Source: Natrinema sp. DC36 (GTDB taxonomy: Archaea; Halobacteriota; Halobacteria; Halobacteriales; Natrialbaceae). From it: a stretch of 64,000 nucleotides of DNA. Position numbers and translations under genes: made by a program. The notes below the pieces were generated by a model, which had not been told where the DNA came from, searched no databases, and worked only from the letters and a program-made list of their open reading frames with translations. Where the stretch lies: NCBI RefSeq assembly GCF_020405225.1, contig NZ_CP084473.1:124001-188000 (forward strand), given 5' to 3'. Positions 33,773 through 43,153 of the stretch are shown here, piece after piece (positions within the stretch are counted from its first letter, which is position 1; each line of letters starts with the position of its first letter).

Positions 33773-35106
33773 CCCTCGTCTTCGGAGCCGTTTTGGGTGG
33801 TATGGTCACGCCGGACCTCGTGGCTGCCGCGGGAGTCGTCGTCCTGCTCGTGTTGCTGGTGCTATCGGCGTTCTTCTCCTCGGCGGAGATCGCGATGTTC
33901 TCGCTAGCCCAACACCGGATCGAGGCGCTCGTCGAGGACGGCTCGCCCGGTGCCGATACCGTGCAGGCGCTAAAATCCGACCCCCATCGGCTGCTGGTGA
34001 CGATCCTCGTCGGGAACAATCTGGTGAACATCGCGATGTCGTCGATCGCGACGGGGCTGCTCGCGATGTATATCGGACAGGGACAGGCGGTACTGGCGGC
34101 GACGTTCGGCGTGACAGCCATCGTCTTGTTATTCGGTGAGAGCGCCCCGAAGTCTTACGCCATCGAAAACACGGAGTCGTGGGCCCTCTCCGTTGCTCGC
34201 CCGCTGCAACTCTCGAAGTACGTGCTCTACCCGCTAGTTGTCACGTTCGACAGGCTCACCCGCATCGTCAACAGCCTGAGCGGCGGTGGGACCGCCGTCG
34301 AATCCTCGTACGTGACCCGCGAGGAGATACGGAACCTGATACGGACCGGGGAAAACGAGGGGATCATCGAGGCCGACGAGCGCGAGATGCTCCAGCGAGT
34401 GTTCCGGTTCAACGACACCATCGCGAAGGAGGTGATGACGCCGCGGCTGGACGTCACCGCCGTCTCCCGAACGGCGACGGTCACCGAGGCCATCGCGAAG
34501 TGCGTCGAAAGCGGCCACACCCGTCTACCGGTGTACGAGGGCGACCTCGACACGATCCTCGGAGTCGTGGAACTTCGCGATCTCGTTCGCGATCACCAGT
34601 ACGGCGAGACGGTGGACGACACGCTCGAGACCTATCTCGAGGAGACGCTGCACGTCCCTGAGAGCAAGCAGATCGACGAACTGTTCCGCGAAATGCGTCA
34701 CGAGCGCGTGGAGCAAGTCGTCGTCATCGACGAGTTCGGAACGGCCGAAGGCATCGTCACTACCGAGGACATCGTCGAGGCGGTCGTCGGCGAGATACTC
34801 GACACGCAGGAAGACGAGCCCATCGAGGTCGTCGACGACCGGACCATCCGGGTCAACGGCGAGGTAAACATCGAGGACGTCAACGACGTCATCGGCATCG
34901 AATTCCCGGAGGGAGAAGAGTTCGAGACGATCGCCGGCTTCGTGTTCAACCGCGCCGGACGACTGGTCGAATCCGGCGAAACGTTCACGTACGACGGCGT
35001 CGATCTGACCGTCGAAACCGTCGACACGACGCGCATCAAACGCGTGCGCATCATCGAACCGGAGCCGTCGCCCGCTGATGACTCCGGCGCGACCGCCCCC
35101 AGTTGA
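33754..35106 (+). CDS. CNNM/CorC/HlyC-type membrane protein with CBS domains
   Basis: 450 residues. The N-terminal DUF21/CNNM domain has about four hydrophobic segments (DLVAAAGVVVLLVLLVLSAF, FSSAEIAMFSLAQHR, LVTILVGNNLVNIAMSSIAT). A CBS pair follows (MTPRLDVTAVSRTATVTEAI to the second module around HERVEQVVVIDEFGTAEGIV), and the C-terminal CorC_HlyC domain (RTIRVNGEVNIEDVNDVIGI). The family is linked to magnesium/cobalt or sodium transport. Not obviously connected with pectin; likely a housekeeping passenger in the island. Confidence 0.9.
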   Translation: MSGLEMTLVFGAVLGGMVTPDLVAAAGVVVLLVLLVLSAFFSSAEIAMFSLAQHRIEALVEDGSPGADTVQALKSDPHRLLVTILVGNNLVNIAMSSIATGLLAMYIGQGQAVLAATFGVTAIVLLFGESAPKSYAIENTESWALSVARPLQLSKYVLYPLVVTFDRLTRIVNSLSGGGTAVESSYVTREEIRNLIRTGENEGIIEADEREMLQRVFRFNDTIAKEVMTPRLDVTAVSRTATVTEAIAKCVESGHTRLPVYEGDLDTILGVVELRDLVRDHQYGETVDDTLETYLEETLHVPESKQIDELFREMRHERVEQVVVIDEFGTAEGIVTTEDIVEAVVGEILDTQEDEPIEVVDDRTIRVNGEVNIEDVNDVIGIEFPEGEEFETIAGFVFNRAGRLVESGETFTYDGVDLTVETVDTTRIKRVRIIEPEPSPADDSGATAPS

Positions 35107-35316
35107 GCGTCCGATTCGCCGCCCTGATACGGACTGCTGTACGTCGGTTTCGTCGTCGATATCTCGGTCTCGCTCGACGGATCCGTCCGGTGATACTCGA
35201 GCGCGTCTTCGTCCATGGGTGTCTCCGAGCCCCGTCGAACCGATAAACGTCTAGCGACTCTCAATCGTCCGTGCTGACCGCTGTCATATCACAGTCCGAA
35301 GCGACGAACGACGCGA

Positions 35317-35445
35317 TCAGTCGGCCGCGTGACGCGGGACGTGGCCGCAGTCAACGCATTCCCACGTCTGTCGTTCGAGGACGAGGTCGCCCTCACAATC
35401 CGGACATTGATACCGCTGCACGACTACGTTCCCTTGCGCGGTCAT
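35317..35445 (-). CDS. small CPxC zinc-ribbon protein, 42 residues
   Basis: ATG at 35443-35445 gives MTAQGNVVVQRYQCPDCEGD followed by a second knuckle (CVDC). Two CPxC-like pairs in a 42-residue protein place it among the tiny zinc-finger proteins abundant in haloarchaea. The longer upstream frame on this strand lacks coding character. Function unknown. Confidence 0.65.
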   Translation of the reverse strand: MTAQGNVVVQRYQCPDCEGDLVLERQTWECVDCGHVPRHAAD

Positions 35446-35639
35446 CACTCGCCTTTCGAGGGACCCCGTGTTAAGTTTTCTTGCTGTGGGTCCGCTTCCG
35501 GGTCTTGATCGGGTCGTCCGAGAAGAGCGCTGGGAGAGCCTTACCGCTGTCGCCGGTACCTGTTCTCGTTCGCCTGCTGCAGCCCGTTCGAACCATATGA
35601 TACTCGTATGATAGAAAGTGTGATATCGGATACCAATCA

Positions 35640-36578
35640 ATGGATAGATGTCAAATGACGACGAGCGCATCTCTCCCGGCAGGAGTTGATCATCCGCCGA
35701 CCGGCGGTAATTCCACTCGAAACGTGGTCGTTCTCGGCCTCGCTGCAGCGGCCTTACTCGCGATCGCGGGCGGTGTGATTCCAACCGGTCGATCGTGGGC
35801 AGCGAGTCCCGGAACTGGGGCCGTTCTTAGTACGGTCATCGTCGGACACATTCCGGCGGCGATAACGGCGATCGAGCGGGAGGTCGAGCAGTTAGAACGT
35901 GAATGCGACGCGTTCGATCGATTCGCGACCGAAGTCAAATCGATCACCGTCTCGGCCGGCGGTACGGAGCGCGTCTCTCCTCTTCTCGCCAGTACGGCGA
36001 CTGCAAACCGGAGCGAGCTCGGTGAGGTTCGGACCGCCTACCGGAACACCGTCATGGAAGTAGACCACTTCGAACTCGAGTACGGAGAAGGGCTCCGCGA
36101 AAACATGCATCTGGAGCTGACTGGAAACGTCGCAGCGGCAGTCGTAGACGGATACCAGTTCTCGGAACCGCTCAAACAGGCGGTGATACAGCAATCGATA
36201 CTCGCTCGCTCCCGCCGCGAGTCGCTCATCCAGACGATCGACATCGAGCGCGATTCGCTCGAGCGGAACCGCGACCGAATACGAGAGATCGAGGACGGCC
36301 TCGAGACCGAACCGGCCCCGTCGACGCTCTCCATCACTGAACTGTTCGGTCGCGATCGCCTCCTCCGACGACGTCTGGCGCGATACGAGCAACTGATTCG
36401 CGAACGACAGCGGTGTATTCACTCGAACGACGACTCGCGTGCGGATCCGACACAGCCGTTCTTACAGGCCTACCTGTACGACTCACTCGAGTTCGACTTT
36501 CCGGTATTAGCGACCGTTACGGAGCGATACGAACGGCTTCGAGAGCGGCAACGAGCAGTTCACCGAAAAATTCTGTAG
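35640..36578 (+). CDS. DUF7260-like haloarchaeal membrane-associated protein
   Basis: 312 residues. A hydrophobic segment near the N-terminus (NVVVLGLAAAALLAIAGGVI, residues 28-47) is followed by long amphipathic helices of likely coiled-coil type (ITAIEREVEQLERECDAFDR, SLIQTIDIERDSLERNRDRI). The middle motif RTAYRNTVMEVDHFELEYGE and the end YLYDSLEFDFPVLATVTERY match a family confined to haloarchaea (DUF7260, recalled from memory). ATG 35655 is an alternative start. Role unknown. Confidence 0.7.
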   Translation: MDRCQMTTSASLPAGVDHPPTGGNSTRNVVVLGLAAAALLAIAGGVIPTGRSWAASPGTGAVLSTVIVGHIPAAITAIEREVEQLERECDAFDRFATEVKSITVSAGGTERVSPLLASTATANRSELGEVRTAYRNTVMEVDHFELEYGEGLRENMHLELTGNVAAAVVDGYQFSEPLKQAVIQQSILARSRRESLIQTIDIERDSLERNRDRIREIEDGLETEPAPSTLSITELFGRDRLLRRRLARYEQLIRERQRCIHSNDDSRADPTQPFLQAYLYDSLEFDFPVLATVTERYERLRERQRAVHRKIL

Positions 36579-36720
36579 TTCGGAACGCGTCCCGGCGAGC
36601 GAATTCCGACGGTCGAGTGCCGTGTCGGAGCGTCCGTCGGTAGCGAGGATTCACATGGCGGCGATTTGGACTGCACATACCGCTGTCTCTCGCTTCGAGT
36701 CGTCGCTGTGAGGCCCGATC

Positions 36721-38085
36721 TCAGAAATTCCAGAGCTCCTGCGGGCGATCGTAGGCGACCCGTTCGACGAGGTCGGACGCGGCGTCGTCGGGCATCTGGC
36801 CGCGCTCGACCATCCGACCCACCGTGTTGGCGAGCGAGCGGCGGAACATCTCGAAGCGGGAGCCGAAGGAGATGAGTTTCCGCGAGTCGCTCACCATCCC
36901 GCCGTAGTTCGCCAACAGGTCGACGTTGCTAACGCGTTCCAACTGAGCTTCCATCCCGGCGGGGCTGTCGTTGAACCACCATGCCGCACCGACGCTCACG
37001 TCGGGATACGCCCGGGCGAGAGTCGCGAGCGTCGGATAGTGGGTCGGATCGACGGTGTAGAGAACGGTCTCGAGGTCGCCGTCGAATCGGTTGAGGAAGT
37101 ATCGCAGGTTCTCCGTGAGTTCGATGGACTGCGTGGACACGTCGCCACCGGAGTCGAGGCCGAGCTTCTCGTATAGCGACCGGCGGTAGTCCCGGACGGC
37201 ACCCATGTGGAGCTGGGTGATCCATCCCGTCTCGCTGTTCAGTTCGCCGATGCGCTCGAGGACGAACGCCTTGAAGTCGGTCACGGCTTCCGCGGAGATC
37301 GTCTCGCCGGCGTACACGCGTCGGTACACGTCGGCGGCGCGGCGCTCGCTGACCGGTCTGGAGATCACCTCGCGGAGCCCGTGGTCGCTGGCGCCACAGC
37401 CGTGCTCGTTGAAGTACTCGTGGCTGACTTCGAGGGCTCTGAGAAAGCCGGCAAAGTCGTCGACGCTCGTCCCGGTGGCCGCGCCGAGGTCCGCGACGTA
37501 CTCCGGCCAGCCGGCGGCCTCGATTTTCATTGCCGCGTCGGGACGCCACGTCGGCCGGACCGTGACGTCGTCCATCTCTACGGCGAGTCGCCGGTGGTGT
37601 TCGAGCGTCGAAGTCGGGTCGTCCGTACTGGAGACGACTTCGACGTTCATCTCCCGGAGGAGCGTCCGCGGGCGCATCGAGGGATCCTCGAGTCGGACCT
37701 TCGTCTCCGCCCAGATGTCCTCGGCCGTCTCGGCCGAAATCGCTCGCTCGATACCGAAGCGCCGCTTCAGGTCGAGGTGGACCCATTCGTAGGTCGGATT
37801 ACCGGCGAACTCGGGAAACACCTCGGCGAGCGCCAGCCACTTCTCCCGGTTGCTCGCCGAGCCGGTGATGTTCTCCTCGTCGACACCGCGCTTGCGCATC
37901 AGCTCCCAGACGTAGTGGTCGGTCGCACCCTCGACCTCCCAGATGTCGTTCCACCCCTCGTTGGCGGCGACCGCTTCGACGTCGACGTGGCTGTGTGGAT
38001 CGAGTATCGGCAGGTCGCGTATCTCGTCGTACAGTCGCTTCGCCGGTTCCGACTCGAGGAGGTACTCCTCGTCGAGAAAGGACAT
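36721..38085 (-). CDS. uxaC: uronate isomerase
   Basis: 454 residues of the amidohydrolase-fold uronate isomerase family, which converts glucuronate and galacturonate to fructuronate and tagaturonate. The N-terminus LPILDPHSHVDVEAVAANEG carries the metal-binding HxH; TDHYVWELMRKRGVDEENIT, VSSTDDPTSTLEHHR and AAWWFNDSPAGMEAQLERVS follow the family order, and the typical length is about 450-470. A TATA-like TATTAAA (38109-38115) lies 25-30 bases before the start, indicating its own leaderless promoter. No reductase, kinase or KDPG aldolase of the isomerase route is visible here, so it may feed genes elsewhere or act on a different sugar acid. Confidence 0.9.
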   Translation of the reverse strand: MSFLDEEYLLESEPAKRLYDEIRDLPILDPHSHVDVEAVAANEGWNDIWEVEGATDHYVWELMRKRGVDEENITGSASNREKWLALAEVFPEFAGNPTYEWVHLDLKRRFGIERAISAETAEDIWAETKVRLEDPSMRPRTLLREMNVEVVSSTDDPTSTLEHHRRLAVEMDDVTVRPTWRPDAAMKIEAAGWPEYVADLGAATGTSVDDFAGFLRALEVSHEYFNEHGCGASDHGLREVISRPVSERRAADVYRRVYAGETISAEAVTDFKAFVLERIGELNSETGWITQLHMGAVRDYRRSLYEKLGLDSGGDVSTQSIELTENLRYFLNRFDGDLETVLYTVDPTHYPTLATLARAYPDVSVGAAWWFNDSPAGMEAQLERVSNVDLLANYGGMVSDSRKLISFGSRFEMFRRSLANTVGRMVERGQMPDDAASDLVERVAYDRPQELWNF

Positions 38086-38150
38086 ACGAGTATTCGGCGG
38101 AGGCGGCTATTAAACGTGGGGAAACGTTAGCTGACAGCGGTCGTCCGCCG

Positions 38151-38609
38151 TCAGTCCATCGTGATGGTCACGCGACCGTCGAAGTTGAGGATGACCTTCT
38201 GTGCCACGTTCCCGAACAGTACCTTTCCGGTCGGCGAGCGGCGGCGGCCGACGAGGAAGATGTGGTCGCAGTCGGTCTCAGCCGCGGCGTTCAGGATCTT
38301 GTCGGCGAGTTCGCTGTCCTCGACGACCGCGGAGGAAACGCCGTACTCGGGGGCGTCGTCGCCGACGACGTCGTCGACGAACTCGTCGACGAAGTTCGTC
38401 ACGATATCGTTGGCGCTGGCGGTCGAGTACGTCGCGCCCTCTGCCTGTTCAGCGGCCTCCAGAGTCTCTACGTCGGCTTCGAACTCGTCGGGCGTCACCC
38501 ACGAGAAGAGTTCGAGGTCGGCACCGGTCCCGCGGACGATCTCCACCGCTTCGGCCAGCAGTTCTCTGTGCGAGTCGGTTTCGTCGACGACGACAAGCGC
38601 TCGTTCCAT
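38151..38609 (-). CDS. universal stress protein family (UspA-like)
   Basis: ATG 38607-38609 (MERALVVVDETDSHRELLAE) gives 152 residues; the longer frame upstream is not supported because a TATA-like element lies at 38635-38645. The nucleotide-binding signature is altered-looking but present: DHIFLVGRRRSPTGKVLFGN followed by VAQKVILNFDGRVTITMD, close to the G-2x-G-9x-G(S/T) pattern of ATP-binding Usp proteins. It lies between uxaC and the enolase-superfamily gene, on the same strand. Confidence 0.85.
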   Translation of the reverse strand: MERALVVVDETDSHRELLAEAVEIVRGTGADLELFSWVTPDEFEADVETLEAAEQAEGATYSTASANDIVTNFVDEFVDDVVGDDAPEYGVSSAVVEDSELADKILNAAAETDCDHIFLVGRRRSPTGKVLFGNVAQKVILNFDGRVTITMD

Positions 38610-38679
38610 ACTAGTAGAGTAACACGCCGATGGAACCATAAAGATACCTCCCAGACGGAACGTCGATCGGAATCGTCGC

Positions 38680-39816
38680 TCAGCGGTCAGTTCGATACGT
38701 CGCGAGCGCCTCCACGTCGATTTCGATACCAAGTCCGGGAGTCTGTGGGACGTCGAGGGAGCCGTTCGAAGGATCGAACGGCGACTCGAGGAGGTCGTCG
38801 CGGAGCGGATTGGGACTCCGATCGAACTCGACCATCATCGGGTCGGGGACGTTTCGCGTGTGGGGATAGTCGGAGACGCTGGCCGCGAACTGGACGGCGG
38901 CGGCCAACCCGACGGCGCTGTTCCAGATGTGGGGCCGGACGGCGACGTTCTCCGTGGTCGCCATATCGGCGATCGTTCGCGCCTCCGAGAGGCCGCCACA
39001 GCGCGCGAGGTTGGGCTGGACGACATCGACGGTGCGATCGTCGATGAGCCGCTTGAACTCGAAGCGGCCGTAGTGGGCCTCGCCGGCCGCCAGCGGCGTG
39101 TCGATGCGTTGTTTGATCTCTCGGTAGCCGGAGAGGTTCTCCGGGGGCACTGGTTCCTCGATCCACGTGATGTCGTACTCTGCGATCGCCTTCGCCGTCT
39201 CGATGGCCTGTCGAGGGCGGTAGTTCCCGTTCATGTCCACCATCAGGCGAGCGTCGTCGCCGAGGATTTCCCGAGCGGTCCGAACCCGTTCGACGTCCTC
39301 TTCGGTGCCGGTTCCGATCTTTATCTTCGCGGCGGTGAACCCCTCCGCGACGGCCGCCTCCATCGGTTCCTCGATGGGGCGGTCCCGTTCGGTGTAGTAC
39401 ATTGTCGAGGCGTAGGGTAGGAGCGACGTTCGCTCGGTGCCGCCGAGCAACCGGTAGACGGGCCGGCCGACGGTCTGTCCGATGATGTCCCAGCAGGCGA
39501 CATCGATCGCGCTCAGCGCGCTCTGGACGAACACGCTCCCGCCGAAGTGGTACGGGTCGGTATAGGAGCGCTCCGCGAGCGATTCCACGTCGAAGGGGTC
39601 CATGCCGACGATGTCTTCGCGGAACAACTCGTCCACCGTCGACTCGACGATGGAGCCGGGCGCGAACGCCTCGCCCCAGCCGACGGTTCCCTCGTCGGTT
39701 TCGACGCGGACGAGCGTCGTCTCGCGCTCGTGGCCGAAGCCGCGGGCGTCGCCCAGTCCTTCGCCGTCCGGGAGCGCGTACGCGATGGGAATCACGCTCA
39801 GTTCGGTAATCTCCAT
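38680..39816 (-). CDS. enolase-superfamily sugar-acid dehydratase, MR subgroup
   Basis: 378 residues from ATG 39814-39816. Catalytic residues of the mandelate racemase subgroup are in place: Lys164-Ile-Lys166 (AAKIKIG), metal ligands Asp194, Glu220 and Glu246 (MVDMNGN, WIEEPV, AGEAHYG), and His296 (RPHIWNS). The family dehydrates aldarates and aldonates; with the uronate dehydrogenase in this island, galactarate or glucarate is the most likely substrate. The gene is divergent from the first DapA-like gene with 135 bases between them, a pairing that supports dehydratase followed by keto-acid processing. Exact substrate not provable from sequence. Confidence 0.88.
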   Translation of the reverse strand: MEITELSVIPIAYALPDGEGLGDARGFGHERETTLVRVETDEGTVGWGEAFAPGSIVESTVDELFREDIVGMDPFDVESLAERSYTDPYHFGGSVFVQSALSAIDVACWDIIGQTVGRPVYRLLGGTERTSLLPYASTMYYTERDRPIEEPMEAAVAEGFTAAKIKIGTGTEEDVERVRTAREILGDDARLMVDMNGNYRPRQAIETAKAIAEYDITWIEEPVPPENLSGYREIKQRIDTPLAAGEAHYGRFEFKRLIDDRTVDVVQPNLARCGGLSEARTIADMATTENVAVRPHIWNSAVGLAAAVQFAASVSDYPHTRNVPDPMMVEFDRSPNPLRDDLLESPFDPSNGSLDVPQTPGLGIEIDVEALATYRTDR

Positions 39817-39951
39817 GGAATGTGAAGCGGTTGGCCACCGGAAATATCTTGCGCTGGGGACGTACGCCACCGCTTTCCGCGGGAACTGCGGCCGAACGCG
39901 TCCTCGATCGTACGATACCGTTTTGAATCCGGGTCGTGTGGGAAACGGACG

Positions 39952-40881
39952 ATGGAGCCTGCAATCCTCCGCGATCGTTTCGAGGATGTCGCGTTCACGA
40001 CCGCCGTTCCGTTCAGCGAGGACACCGACGACGTGCGCCGCGACGCGCTCGCTAAGAACCTCGCCGACCTGTACGACGCCGGCGCACGGCTGTTCGTCCC
40101 CTGTGGCAACACCGGTGAATACTACGCGCTCACCGACGAAGAGCGGATCTCGATCGTCGAGACTCACGTCGAGGCGACGGGCGACGACGCAGTCGTCGTC
40201 GCCGGCGCGGGAGGGAGCGTCCGCGAAGTGACGGGGTTGGCGGCGGCCTACGAGGACGCCGGCGCGGACGCGGTGATGGTGATGCACCCGACTCACACGT
40301 ACATCAACGAGTCGGCGCTCGCCGACTACTACCACGAGATCTGCGACGGGACCGACCTCGGCATCGTCATCTACAAGCGCGGCCCCGAGATCAGCCGCGA
40401 GGTAGTAATCGAACTCGCCGGTCGCGAGGAGGTCGTGGCCGTGAAGTTCGCCGTCAACGATATCCGGGAGTTCGCTCAGACCGTCGAGGACGCGCCCGAG
40501 GACGTGACGTGGGTGAACGGTATCGCCGAGCGATACGCGCTGTCCTTCGCAATCGAGGGTGCGACGGGGTACACCACCGGGATCGGAAACTTCATCCCGG
40601 AGGCGACGCTCGCGCTGTTTGACGCCCTCGAGACCGGCGAGTTCGAGCGCGCCCGCGAAATCCGGCGGCTCCTTCGGCCCCTGGAGGACCTTCGGGAGGA
40701 GCCCGGGCCAGCGAACACGTTGCCGGCCGGGAACAACGTCCCGGTCATCAAGTACGGACAGGAACTGGCGGGCGCGGTCGGCGGCCCGGTACGCACGCCG
40801 CTTCGCTCGCTCTCGGCGGCCGACGAGCGTCGCGTCGAGGAGTGCTACGAGCGCATCGACGGGGCGACGCTCGAGCGGTAG
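39952..40881 (+). CDS. DapA-family aldolase/dehydratase 1
   Basis: 309 residues of the dihydrodipicolinate synthase/N-acetylneuraminate lyase superfamily. The Schiff-base lysine is Lys165 (VVAVKFAVND) and the catalytic tyrosine Tyr141 (GIVIYKRGP). The substrate loop FVPCGNTGEYYALTDEER has GNTGE in the position of the DapA GTTGE. In oxidative uronate pathways a member of this family (5-dehydro-4-deoxyglucarate dehydratase) decarboxylates and dehydrates the keto-acid to 2-oxoglutarate semialdehyde. Adjacent to the MR dehydratase (divergent) and 90 bases before a paralogue. Confidence 0.85.
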   Translation: MEPAILRDRFEDVAFTTAVPFSEDTDDVRRDALAKNLADLYDAGARLFVPCGNTGEYYALTDEERISIVETHVEATGDDAVVVAGAGGSVREVTGLAAAYEDAGADAVMVMHPTHTYINESALADYYHEICDGTDLGIVIYKRGPEISREVVIELAGREEVVAVKFAVNDIREFAQTVEDAPEDVTWVNGIAERYALSFAIEGATGYTTGIGNFIPEATLALFDALETGEFERAREIRRLLRPLEDLREEPGPANTLPAGNNVPVIKYGQELAGAVGGPVRTPLRSLSAADERRVEECYERIDGATLER

Positions 40882-40897
40882 CAGTCACGCGGACTCG

Positions 40898-40914
40898 ATA
40901 CATTATACAATATA
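40898..40914. promoter_or_regulatory. 17-bp promoter motif shared with the ricin-type lyase gene
   Basis: ATACATTATACAATATA, identical to 48279-48295 in front of the pectate-lyase-like gene. It includes the likely TATA box of the second DapA-like gene, 59 bases before ATG 40973. Confidence 0.5.
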
Positions 40915-40972
40915 TACAGTCGCAATGGTGGCAGACGGAGGATTTATCAACATTGCAGCGGATCGTATCTCT

Positions 40973-41911
40973 ATGTCGCACACTGCTGGCCAGGTGAAGG
41001 ACCACCTGCGCGGCGTCGCGGTCGGTCTACTGACGCCGTTCGACGACGACGGTGCAATCGAACACCCGAAAATCGCAGAGAACGCCGAGGACCTCTACGG
41101 GTCGGGTATCCGTACGTTCCTCGCCACGGCGAACATCAGCGAGTATCACTCGCTCTCCCAACGGGAGCGGATCGACGTAGCCGCGACGAGCGTCGAGGCG
41201 CTTCCGGACGATGCCTGCGTGCTCGCGGGGGTCGGCGGTTCCACGAAGGACTCGATCGAACTCATCGAGGCCTACGACGACATCGACGTCGACGCGATGA
41301 TGATTATGCCGCCGGACCACACGTATATCCACGAACGGGCGCTCCTCGATTACTACCGGGAACTCGACGCGGCCACGGAGACGCCGCTCGTGCCCTACGT
41401 CCGCGGGTTCGACCCCTCCGTCGAATACCTGAAGGACCTGACGTATATCGACGGCATCGTCGGCATCAAGTACGCGTTGAAGGACCCGATCAAACTCGGC
41501 GAGGGCGTGGCCGCCGGCGCCGACGACGTGGTGTGGGTCGACGGTCTCGCCGAGCCGTTCGCCGTGTCCTACTGGGCGGAGGGGATCGAGGGCTTTTCTG
41601 CGGGCGTCTCGAACTTCCGACCCGAAATCGGCCTCGAACTGTTCGACGCGCTCACGGAGGAAAACTGGCAGCGGGCCCGCGAACTTCGAAACATCTGTAT
41701 GCCCTACCAGAAACTGCGCGATGAGACCGGGCAGGACAACACCATCCCCGGCGCCGTCAGCGTCTCCGTGGTAAAGAAGGGCCTCGAACTGGCGGGTCTC
41801 CACGGCGGTAACGTCCGGTCTCCGATCCGACCGCTCGAACCCGAGGAGGAGGAGCGCGCAGAGGAAATCTACGCCACGCTCGACGACAACATCGAGCGCC
41901 TCATCAACTGA
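40973..41911 (+). CDS. DapA-family aldolase/dehydratase 2
   Basis: 312 residues from ATG 40973; the ATG at 40925 is too close to the TATA-like run (40905-40917) to lie on the transcript. Schiff-base Lys166 (IVGIKYALKD) and Tyr142 (LVPYVRGFD). The loop FLATANISEYHSLSQRERID has NISE where the first paralogue has GNTGE, so substrate preference should differ. It lies in tandem with DapA-like genes 1 and 3. A role on a different keto-deoxy acid (from glucuronate or galactonate) is possible. Confidence 0.85.
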   Translation: MSHTAGQVKDHLRGVAVGLLTPFDDDGAIEHPKIAENAEDLYGSGIRTFLATANISEYHSLSQRERIDVAATSVEALPDDACVLAGVGGSTKDSIELIEAYDDIDVDAMMIMPPDHTYIHERALLDYYRELDAATETPLVPYVRGFDPSVEYLKDLTYIDGIVGIKYALKDPIKLGEGVAAGADDVVWVDGLAEPFAVSYWAEGIEGFSAGVSNFRPEIGLELFDALTEENWQRARELRNICMPYQKLRDETGQDNTIPGAVSVSVVKKGLELAGLHGGNVRSPIRPLEPEEEERAEEIYATLDDNIERLIN

Positions 41912-42096
41912 CGCGGCCGCTCGATTTTTCGGCCAGAGACATCGCTCCGCCAGCGTGCGCTCTCCGTTGTCACTGGCACGCATCAAGAGACGAGATCGTT
42001 GAACTCCCGCGCAGCGAGACGCGGGCGCGGAATCGTTCGCTGGCGGAGACGGGGATCGATGGCTCTTATGTTCTGTGATGTGGAATCTACTATCAC

Positions 42097-43035
42097 ATGC
42101 TCAAAGACGAGTTTCGGGACCTAAAGGAGCACATCTCCGGCGGAATTATCACGGCAACGGCCAACCCGTGGACGCCTGACGACTACGAGTTAGTCACAGA
42201 CGACCTGCGCACTCACGTCGAAGATCTCGTCGCGGTCGACGGTATCAAGGCCGTCGTCGCCAACGCTCACACCGGCGAGACGAAGATGCAAGACGACGAC
42301 ACGTATAAGTAAATCGTCAAAAACCACGTCGAAGCTTCGGGTGATACCCCGGTGTTCGCGGGCGTGTACGGTGAGAGTTCCACCGAAGCCGCCAAATTGG
42401 CCCAGATGGCGAAAGTCGCCGGCGCTGACGGTGTGATGTTGCTCCCGTTGGATGTCTACTCCCACCAAATTCCCCAGGAGCCGATCAACCACTTCAAGCA
42501 CGTCGGTGAGACGGTCGACATTCCGCTCATCAACTTCCAGTTCCCGACGTGGGGGAGCCCCGGGCTGCCCATCAGTGCTCACGTCGAGATCTGCCAGTTG
42601 CCCCACGTCATCGGGTTCAAGGAGGCCTCCTTCGATCCGATTCGGTACGACCGCACTATTCGGGCGGTCGACGATCTCCGCGACGACTGTACCATCATGA
42701 CGGGCAACGACACCTTCCTGATGCACGCGTACCAGCTCGGCGCCGAGACGGGGCTCATCGGCTACGCGAACGTCGTGCCAGACCTCCACGTCGAGAAGAT
42801 CCGCGCCGTCCACGACGGCGACCTCGAGCGCGCCCGCGAAATCCGGGAGCGGCTGCTTCCGCTCACCAACCACATCTTCGGCGAACCCGAGGGCTGCTAC
42901 CGCGCCCGCGTGAAGGCCGCACTGAAGATGCAGGGCGTCTTCGAGCACGAGACGGTGCTCCCGCCCCAGGAGCAGATCAGCCCCGAGGAGTGCACGGAAC
43001 TCCGCGAGATTCTCAGCGACCTCGATCGCCTCTAA
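42097..43035 (+). pseudogene. DapA-family gene 3, interrupted by one in-frame TAA
   Basis: The frame from ATG 42097 (MLKDEFRDLKEHISGGIITA) stops at TAA 42310-42312 after DDDTYK. Without any shift the same frame continues IVKNHVEASGDTPVFAGVYG to the proper end at 43035, giving a normal family length of about 312. The Schiff-base lysine (VIGFKEASFD) is present, and the Tyr position reads Phe (LINFQFP). The promoter (TATA-like TCTTATGTT near 42064) and all downstream sequence look intact, so the mutation is recent, or is a sequencing error. Confidence 0.8.
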
Positions 43036-43153
43036 TCCGTTTTCCGCCGTTTATCGTCGGTCCGTCGGTTGTGCCGATCGCGGCCAGTGCGGACGGGTTC
43101 GCGAGCGCCGAGGGACAGAGGACTTATTTCGGATCACGGGGAACGCATCGGAT

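Noticed and set aside
34698-35264. 188-residue minus-strand ORF over the end of the CorC-like gene
   Set aside because: Mostly antisense to a real gene. The part beyond it (from ATG 35216) begins like a protein, but no separate stop or motif supports a small gene.
38610-38732. Longer N-terminus for the universal stress protein
   Set aside because: The extra 41 residues are basic and unlike Usp proteins, and a TATA-like element lies inside this segment.
39817-40335. 173-residue N-terminal extension of the MR-type dehydratase frame
   Set aside because: It lies antisense over the DapA-like gene 1 start and lacks coding character; ATG 39816 starts exactly like other enolase-superfamily proteins.
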